Source: CAYPXN01 sp964414715
GTDB lineage: Bacteria > UBA10199 > JADFYH01
Length of the DNA stretch: 18,807 nucleotides
Reading direction: 5' to 3'
NCBI GenBank assembly: GCA_964414715.1
Contig: CAYPXN010000042.1
Span: 1 to 18,807 of the forward strand
This document shows positions 14,464 through 18,807 of the stretch, piece by piece; the stretch's first letter is position 1, and the number at the start of each line of letters is the position of its first letter. A program made the position numbers and the translations under genes. Below the pieces are notes generated by a model. That model made no database searches and was not told the DNA's origin. It saw only the letters and a program-made list of their open reading frames with translations.

Positions 14464-15505
14464 TCACCTTCTCCTTCAAACACTCTATAAAATTGGGATG
14501 ACCATTCAAGGCAGGCATGAGTTCGTATTGTTCCACTCCTAAACTTGTCGCGAGTTCACCATAAAGTTTTTTGAGTTCATATAAAGTTTCCGAATGATCG
14601 GAAACAAAACTAATGGGGATGGCAACAATCTGCTTTTTTCCTTCCTGTGCAAGTTTCTGAAGAGTATCCACGGTGCTAGGCTCTAACCATTTTAAAGGTC
14701 CCACTTTGCTCTGATAAGAAAGTGTGTGTGAATATTCCGGAAAAGATTTAAGAATTTCATTCACACTTTTACGAATTTGTTGATCGTAAGGATCTCCCGC
14801 TTCAATTTCCTTCATGGGAATTCCATGAGCGCTAAAAAGCAGGTGAACTTCTTTTTGTTTCTCCGCCGGAAATTTTTCGATCGCTTCCCGAATTCTTTCT
14901 ACGACGGATTGAATATATAAAGGATGATCATGATAGTCCGAAATGCGAATCACTTTTTCAAAACTCATTCCCAATTTCTTGCATTGCAAATCCCATTCGC
15001 GTTCACTGGAACGGGTCGTGGTGTAAGAGTATTGAGGATACAAGGGTAGCAAAATTACTTTCTGAATTCCCTCTTGTTGCAAAATTCTCAAGGCATCTTC
15101 CGTAAAGGGTTTCCAGTATCGCATGGCTACAACTACTTTAAACTCAATCGAGTGGGTGACGCGACTGGGGGCCCCCCAATTATCGCCAGCAGCGAAGCGA
15201 TGCCGTAATTGGGGGTGAGGAGCGGCAGGACCCGCTCGATCAATGTTCAGCGAATTTTCGAGGGCCTCCGCCTGTTTCAAGGTCAATTCCATAATGGGAG
15301 ACTTTCCTCCCATATATTCAAAATAGGTTCGGCTGGTTTTTGCACGACGTTTGGAAATAAATTTTGCGAGAGGTTTTCGAACCAAACTTGCCAGAGGAAA
15401 AGTAAAAATATCCGGATCTTGAAAAAGATTATAAAGAAAAGGTTCCACCGCTTCGAGCGAATCAGGGCCACCGAGATTGAAAAGAACGACACCGATCTTC
15501 TCCAT
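14438..15505 (-). CDS. hemH: Ferrochelatase carrying a 32-residue in-frame insertion
   Basis: Ferrochelatase inserts Fe(II) into protoporphyrin IX, the last step of protohaem synthesis. Family features are VVLFNLGGPDS at the N-terminus, YFEYMGGKSPI, LPLYPQYSYTTT, the catalytic His227 in LLFSAHGIPMKE, and NGHPNFIECL at the C-terminus. The protein is 355 residues, about 32 longer than usual. The excess is a Pro/Arg/Ala-rich stretch at residues 88-119 (AGPAAPHPQLRH...NWGAPSRVTHS), encoded by a G/C-rich palindromic insertion; removing 96 bp restores NIEFKVVVAMRYW, a normal ferrochelatase junction. All catalytic motifs survive, so the enzyme may still be active. The ATG overlaps the hemN stop (TAATG), which indicates translational coupling. 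The 3' end overlaps convergent ptsP by 26 bp, with no terminator visible between them. Confidence 0.96.
   Translation of the reverse strand: MEKIGVVLFNLGGPDSLEAVEPFLYNLFQDPDIFTFPLASLVRKPLAKFISKRRAKTSRTYFEYMGGKSPIMELTLKQAEALENSLNIDRAGPAAPHPQLRHRFAAGDNWGAPSRVTHSIEFKVVVAMRYWKPFTEDALRILQQEGIQKVILLPLYPQYSYTTTRSSEREWDLQCKKLGMSFEKVIRISDYHDHPLYIQSVVERIREAIEKFPAEKQKEVHLLFSAHGIPMKEIEAGDPYDQQIRKSVNEILKSFPEYSHTLSYQSKVGPLKWLEPSTVDTLQKLAQEGKKQIVAIPISFVSDHSETLYELKKLYGELATSLGVEQYELMPALNGHPNFIECLKEKVIKSLPPAV
15144..15244. repeat. Palindromic element inserted in frame in hemH, with flanking direct repeats
   Basis: A direct repeat TCAAT at 15144-15148 and 15240-15244 is offset by exactly 96 bp (32 codons). Inside it are imperfect terminal inverted repeats ATCGAGTGGGT (15147-15157) and ACCCGCTCGAT (15230-15240), with one mismatch in 11. 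An inner perfect 10-bp inverted repeat follows, CCCCCAATTA (15173-15182) and TAATTGGGGG (15206-15215), plus a GGGGGCCCCC palindrome at 15167-15176. It is much richer in G/C than the surrounding gene and has no stop in the hemH frame. It resembles protein-coding palindromic elements such as the Rickettsia RPEs in behaviour. The TCAAT repeat may be a target-site duplication, although it partly overlaps the inverted repeat, so the exact borders are uncertain. Confidence 0.8.
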
Positions 15506-16896
15506 TACACTGTCCTCGAAAATACGGGCTTATCCTTCATCATCTGATCTAAGTACGCATCAAAAGCCATGGCCACATTACGGACGAGGAGTTTTCCCAT
15601 CCCTACCACTTCAATTTTATTCGGACGATGAATTATCAATCCTTCTTCAATCATCGGATAAAGTTTTCGCAGCGACGGATGGAAATATTCATCAAACACA
15701 ATGCCATATTTTTTTTCGATCAAAGATTTATCGAGCTCAAAATCACACATCAAAGTCATGATCACTTCTTTACGAATATGATCATCCCGATTCATTCGAT
15801 ATCCCACAATCGTTGCAAAGCTCCCTTCTGAAATAGCCTTGTAATATTCTGGAAGAGTTTTCGCATTTTGGGCATACACATCATTCAACTGACTGATCGC
15901 ACTCATGCCCATGGCATAAACCTCAGCACCCGCTTTGGTGGAGTAACCCTGAAAATTTCGATAAAGAGTTTTATTTTTTTGAGCGATGGATAATTCATCT
16001 GTCGGTTTCGCAAAATGATCCATTCCAATATACTCGTAACCTGCCACACAAAGTTTTTCGATGGTCATTTTCAATATCGCCAGTTTTTGATCGGGCGTGG
16101 GCAAATCTTCCTGCTTGATCAAACTCATGTGTTTTTTCAGCCAAGGCACATGGGCGTAGTTGAACACAGCCAAACGATCGGGATTAATATCGATGATGCG
16201 CTCCAAGGTATGTTCAAAAGTTTTTAAAGTTTGAAAAGGCAATCCGTAAATCAAATCGAGATTGATGCTCTGAAAACCCAGTTCACGTCCCCAGTTTACC
16301 GCATCGCGAGTAATGTTTTCGGGTTGCACACGATTGACCGCTTTTTGAACTTTTTCCTCAAAATCCTGCACACCCATTGACAGGCGATTAAATCCCGCTT
16401 CTTTCAAGGCAACTATATGCTCTCTCGTCAATCCACGTGGATCAATTTCGCAAGAAGCTTCCAATTCTTGTACATCAAAAGAAAAATTTTTCTGTATATG
16501 ATTTCCCAATCGCTTGATTTCATCCGGATTGAGATAAGTAGGAGTTCCCCCACCCCAATGCATTTGGACCGCATGACGATTCTTGCTGACGTAGTTCGCA
16601 ACGTGATCAATTTCTTTTTCAAGGTAAGACAAATATTCCGAAATTTTTTGACGTTCGTGCGTCACCATCATCGTGCATCCGCAAAAATAACAGAGTGTAT
16701 CGCAAAAAGGGATGTGAAAATAAAGGGAAAGGGGGTTTTTATTTTCCGGAGAATTTGTCCTTTTAATTTCTTCTTCAAATTCTGCAGGCCCAAAATCTTT
16801 GGAAAATTTGGGAGCGGTAGGATAGCTCGTATAACGCGGGCCTGGTTGGTCGTAACGCTTATATAAATCTAGATCGATGTCCAAAAACTGGGTCAT
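15505..16896 (-). CDS. hemN: Oxygen-independent coproporphyrinogen III oxidase (radical SAM)
   Basis: HemN decarboxylates coproporphyrinogen III to protoporphyrinogen IX without oxygen. The 463-residue protein has the HemN N-terminus RYDQPGPRYTSYPTAPKF, the radical-SAM cysteines Cys65, Cys69 and Cys72 in FHIPFCDTLCYFCGC, HWGGGTPTYL, CEIDPRGLTREHI, SMGVQDFEEKVQKAVNR, and DLIYGLPFQT. The ATG at 16894-16896 overlaps the hemE stop as ATGA and gives the family N-terminus MTQFLDID. An in-frame start eight codons further up is possible but would reach further into hemE. It is also coupled to hemH downstream by TAATG. An aerobic HemF is not in the window. The product still needs a protoporphyrinogen oxidase (HemG, HemY or HemJ), which is not encoded here. 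Confidence 0.97.
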   Translation of the reverse strand: MTQFLDIDLDLYKRYDQPGPRYTSYPTAPKFSKDFGPAEFEEEIKRTNSPENKNPLSLYFHIPFCDTLCYFCGCTMMVTHERQKISEYLSYLEKEIDHVANYVSKNRHAVQMHWGGGTPTYLNPDEIKRLGNHIQKNFSFDVQELEASCEIDPRGLTREHIVALKEAGFNRLSMGVQDFEEKVQKAVNRVQPENITRDAVNWGRELGFQSINLDLIYGLPFQTLKTFEHTLERIIDINPDRLAVFNYAHVPWLKKHMSLIKQEDLPTPDQKLAILKMTIEKLCVAGYEYIGMDHFAKPTDELSIAQKNKTLYRNFQGYSTKAGAEVYAMGMSAISQLNDVYAQNAKTLPEYYKAISEGSFATIVGYRMNRDDHIRKEVIMTLMCDFELDKSLIEKKYGIVFDEYFHPSLRKLYPMIEEGLIIHRPNKIEVVGMGKLLVRNVAMAFDAYLDQMMKDKPVFSRTV

Positions 16897-17942
16897 TGGG
16901 CTGAAAGCTCCTTTACACACTTTACCAAATACTTTGCATGTTCAGGAGGTGTGGTCGGCAAAATACCATGACCCAAATTAAAAATATATCCCTGATGCGG
17001 ATTAATTTGGGAAAGCGTTTTTTCTACTGCATCGCGTATCATCCCTGGGGTGGAAAACAAAGTCATGGGATCCAAATTTCCCTGGATGGCAATTTTTTTC
17101 CCCAGGATTTTTCTGGCCCATTTCAAATCCACATTCCAGTCCAATCCGATTACGTCTGCTCCGCAACTTTTGATTTTCTTCAGATAAGCTCCCGTCCCTT
17201 TGGCAAAGAAAATCACAGGAACATTTTTGCGTTTCAATTTTTTGATTACTTTTTTCACATAGGCGAGAGAAAATTTTACAAATTCCTTTTCATCCAAAAT
17301 TCCACCCCAACAATCAAAAATCTGCACGGCTTGGGCAACGGATTTAATTTTGTAATTCAGCAAATCAGCCACAGCATCCGAAAGTTTTTCCAAAAGGGCA
17401 TGAGCCAACTTTGGATTTTCTTTCAGCAAAGTTTTCACTTTTTCAAACTCTTTGGTCCCCTGCCCCTCCACCATATAGGCCATGAGCGTAAAGGGAGAAC
17501 CGGCAAAACCAATCAAAGGAATTTCAGGAGGAAGTTGTTTTCGAACAAGTTGCAGTGCTTTTCCCAAAAAAGCATAGGCTTTTTCAGCTTTGGGTTTCTT
17601 GAGTTTTTTCAAATCGGCTGGAGAAGTAATGACGGGAAATAGACGAGGCCCCTGTTTTTCTTCCACGGTAAGCGTTTTTCCCATCGCTTCGGGCACAATG
17701 AGAATATCCGAAAAAATAATCGCGGCATCAACACCCACCAAATCAACGGGTTGCAAAGTAACTTCCGCCGCTAATTTAGGGGTTTTACACAATCCTAAAA
17801 AAGTAGTTTGGGATCTCACCGCACGGTATTCGGGCAAATAGCGCCCTGCTTGGCGCATGATCCAGACGGGTGCGCGCTCGGTCTTTTCTCCGAAACAAGC
17901 ACGAATGAATAGGGGGCGGGGATCCGCTTTTTTCTTGGCCAT
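16893..17942 (-). CDS. hemE: Uroporphyrinogen decarboxylase
   Basis: HemE removes the four acetate carboxyls of uroporphyrinogen III to give coproporphyrinogen III. The 349-residue protein has the signature APVWIMRQAGRYLPEYR (Arg30 and Arg34), the catalytic Asp79 in AIIFSDILIVPEAMG, GFAGSPFTLMAYMVEG, QGNLDPMTLF, and the C-terminal FNLGHGILPTTPPE. The ATG at 17940-17942 has GGAG 9 nt upstream. It is first in the hemE-hemN-hemH run. The 153-bp gap before it is rich in palindromes (see the separate entry), and I could not fix a promoter there. Confidence 0.98.
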   Translation of the reverse strand: MAKKKADPRPLFIRACFGEKTERAPVWIMRQAGRYLPEYRAVRSQTTFLGLCKTPKLAAEVTLQPVDLVGVDAAIIFSDILIVPEAMGKTLTVEEKQGPRLFPVITSPADLKKLKKPKAEKAYAFLGKALQLVRKQLPPEIPLIGFAGSPFTLMAYMVEGQGTKEFEKVKTLLKENPKLAHALLEKLSDAVADLLNYKIKSVAQAVQIFDCWGGILDEKEFVKFSLAYVKKVIKKLKRKNVPVIFFAKGTGAYLKKIKSCGADVIGLDWNVDLKWARKILGKKIAIQGNLDPMTLFSTPGMIRDAVEKTLSQINPHQGYIFNLGHGILPTTPPEHAKYLVKCVKELSAQ

Positions 17943-17960
17943 GGTTTTCGACTCCGTCTA

Positions 17961-18048
17961 CAACCACTCGGCCCCATAAAGAGGGACCACTGTGTGGTCG
18001 GCCGTGGCCCTCCTTGGGTACACCCGGCCTCGGTCATGAAGCATGACC
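17961..18048 (-). promoter_or_regulatory. Palindrome-rich hemE leader, possible operator or RNA switch
   Basis: This G/C-rich block within the 153-bp gap between the 18096 gene and hemE holds three perfect inverted repeats: GGTCATG-3 nt-CATGACC (18032-18048), GGGT-2 nt-ACCC (18016-18025), and GACCAC-3 nt-GTGGTC (17985-17999). GAGGGACCAC (17981-17990) can instead pair with GTGGCCCTC (18004-18012), with one bulge, so two hairpins sharing 17985-17990 are mutually exclusive. It may be a regulatory leader, an operator (the 17-bp GGTCATG palindrome), or a second short palindromic repeat. It matches no haem or iron regulatory consensus that I know, and no T-run follows the stems. Confidence 0.4.
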
Positions 18049-18095
18049 TAAAACGAAGCGGAAAGTATTTCAATGGAGATTTAACATATTAAAAA

Positions 18096-18807
18096 CTAAA
18101 TTAATGAGCACAAATCCCTCCAGGTATCACGGGGAGTATAGTGTTCATCATAAATTCCCACAGCATAGGCTATGCCGATACCAAGACCTGCACCTGCTGC
18201 CAAAGCAACACCTGCAAGCAAACCCACCTCTGCAGCAGCGCCCAGAGTAATTGCTTCTGCAGCCCCCACCGCTGCTTCGGCAACGGTAGCAGAAGTTAAT
18301 GCAACGGTTTCCGCTGTTCCGACGGCAAGAGTAGAAGCGGTCGCAGCACCTCCTTCAAGTAAAGCGGCACCGGTAGCTTCAGCCAAAGGAACTCCGCCTT
18401 CCACGGCTAATTCAGGAAGCACTTCCGGAAGAGCTTCCAACGCGGTCCCTACAACACCTTCTCCCGCCTGAGCTCCCATATGCAAAACACCCCGAGCCGC
18501 AGTTCCCAAAGCATTTTCCACTCCTGCTTCTACAACATGCATCACTTGAGGAACTCCGCCCTCTACAACAACACCTTCCGCCAATTGGCCCATCTGGGCA
18601 AGTTCAGCACCTACTGTTTCCGCCATACCACTTGTAGTCACTTGAGTCGCACTTGCTTCCGTCGCTGTGATCAAAGTTCTCGCATTTGAAGCCAATTGAC
18701 GAACAGGCTCCAAAGCATTTCCCAAACGCACGGCGCTATTTCTCACTAAAAAACGCTCCAAGATTCCTACTGCGCGATTGGTATTATAGGGAGCCAAACG
18801 TGAGGCA
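18096..18807 (-). CDS. Ala/Gly/Val-rich protein of unknown function, N-terminus outside the window
   Basis: The open frame runs from the window edge to the TAG at 18096-18098. A TTG at 18795-18797 is the first possible start seen, but the frame stays open above it, so the gene probably begins beyond 18807. The 233 or more residues are unusually rich in Ala, Gly, Val and Glu. The phrase VEGGVP occurs twice (VVVEGGVPQV and LAVEGGVPLA), suggesting degenerate internal repeats. The C-terminal third holds a hydrophobic glycine-zipper-like stretch (GLLAGVALAAGAGLGIGIAY) followed by a polar tail, YDEHYTPRDTWRDLCSLI. That stretch could insert in a membrane or drive self-assembly. I do not recognise the family. 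A 99-codon frame on the other strand is Ala/Pro/Ser-rich and looks like the complement of this composition. Confidence 0.6.
   Translation of the reverse strand, partial: ASRLAPYNTNRAVGILERFLVRNSAVRLGNALEPVRQLASNARTLITATEASATQVTTSGMAETVGAELAQMGQLAEGVVVEGGVPQVMHVVEAGVENALGTAARGVLHMGAQAGEGVVGTALEALPEVLPELAVEGGVPLAEATGAALLEGGAATASTLAVGTAETVALTSATVAEAAVGAAEAITLGAAAEVGLLAGVALAAGAGLGIGIAYAVGIYDEHYTPRDTWRDLCSLI

Noticed and set aside
17941..18012. tRNA (Ser/Leu-like) on the minus strand
   Set aside because: GGCCGAGTGGTTG resembles a D-arm of class II tRNAs, but there is no matching acceptor stem, anticodon arm or T-arm.
18032..18048. Fur or FNR box in front of hemE
   Set aside because: The GGTCATG/CATGACC palindrome matches neither the Fur (GATAATGATAATCATTATC-like) nor the FNR (TTGAT-4-ATCAA) pattern, so no regulator is assigned.
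18172..18471. 99-codon Ala/Pro/Ser-rich plus-strand frame
   Set aside because: It is opposite the longer Ala/Gly/Val frame that continues off the window. A GC-skewed Ala-rich gene creates such a mirror frame automatically. It is not excluded outright, but is less likely.

Overview
The window reads as a chromosomal stretch of a Gram-negative bacterium from the deltaproteobacterial side of the tree (Desulfobacterota, Bdellovibrionota or related candidate lineages). This placement is an inference from gene order and protein style: rpoN-hpf-ptsN-hprK-rapZ-EIIA-HPr-EI in one run, an HPr carrying both the catalytic His and the regulatory Ser together with an HPr kinase, and rplM-rpsI with argC nearby. 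Base composition is AT-leaning, with two conspicuously G/C-rich palindromic patches (15144-15244 and about 17961-18048). Nearly everything is coding. There are no rRNA or tRNA genes, no CRISPR and no insertion sequences with a transposase.

Region by region. (1) 1-6890, minus strand: a nitrogen/carbon regulatory cluster. It is transcribed from a near-consensus sigma-70 promoter at 6976-7005 and reads rpoN, hpf, an intrinsic terminator, ptsN (EIIA-Ntr), hprK, rapZ, a mannose-type EIIA, HPr and EI (ptsI, cut by the window edge). (2) 7021-9908, minus strand: pyrG and argC. (3) 9975-10445, plus strand: a small SLOG/molybdenum-carrier-like protein, separated from the converging ribosomal genes by a strong bidirectional terminator. 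(4) 10548-11402, minus strand: rpsI and rplM behind a textbook promoter at 11449-11477. (5) 11563-14463, plus strand: an unassigned ferritin-like di-iron protein followed by ptsP, a GAF-domain EI paralogue. (6) 14438-17942, minus strand: hemE, hemN and hemH, translationally coupled (4-nt and 1-nt overlaps). hemH converges on ptsP and overlaps its end by 26 bp. (7) 18096-18807, minus strand: the C-terminal part of an Ala/Gly/Val-rich protein of unknown function.

How the genes fit together. Two EI proteins, one HPr, HPr kinase/phosphorylase and two EIIA proteins are present, but no EIIB or EIIC sugar permease is seen here. This is the layout of a regulatory phosphorelay that senses PEP, nitrogen and energy rather than of a sugar importer. 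It sits with sigma-54, the ribosome hibernation factor and RapZ. The second EI (PtsP) lies elsewhere in the window beside a di-iron protein and the last steps of haem synthesis, so a redox/iron input to the relay is conceivable but unproven.

The observations most worth a second look are: a 96-bp in-frame palindromic insertion with flanking direct repeats inside hemH; the absence of any ATG/GTG/TTG start for rapZ, with AUC apparently used behind a hairpin that holds a perfect Shine-Dalgarno/anti-Shine-Dalgarno pair; the di-iron protein/ptsP pair; and a palindrome-rich hemE leader with two mutually exclusive hairpins.
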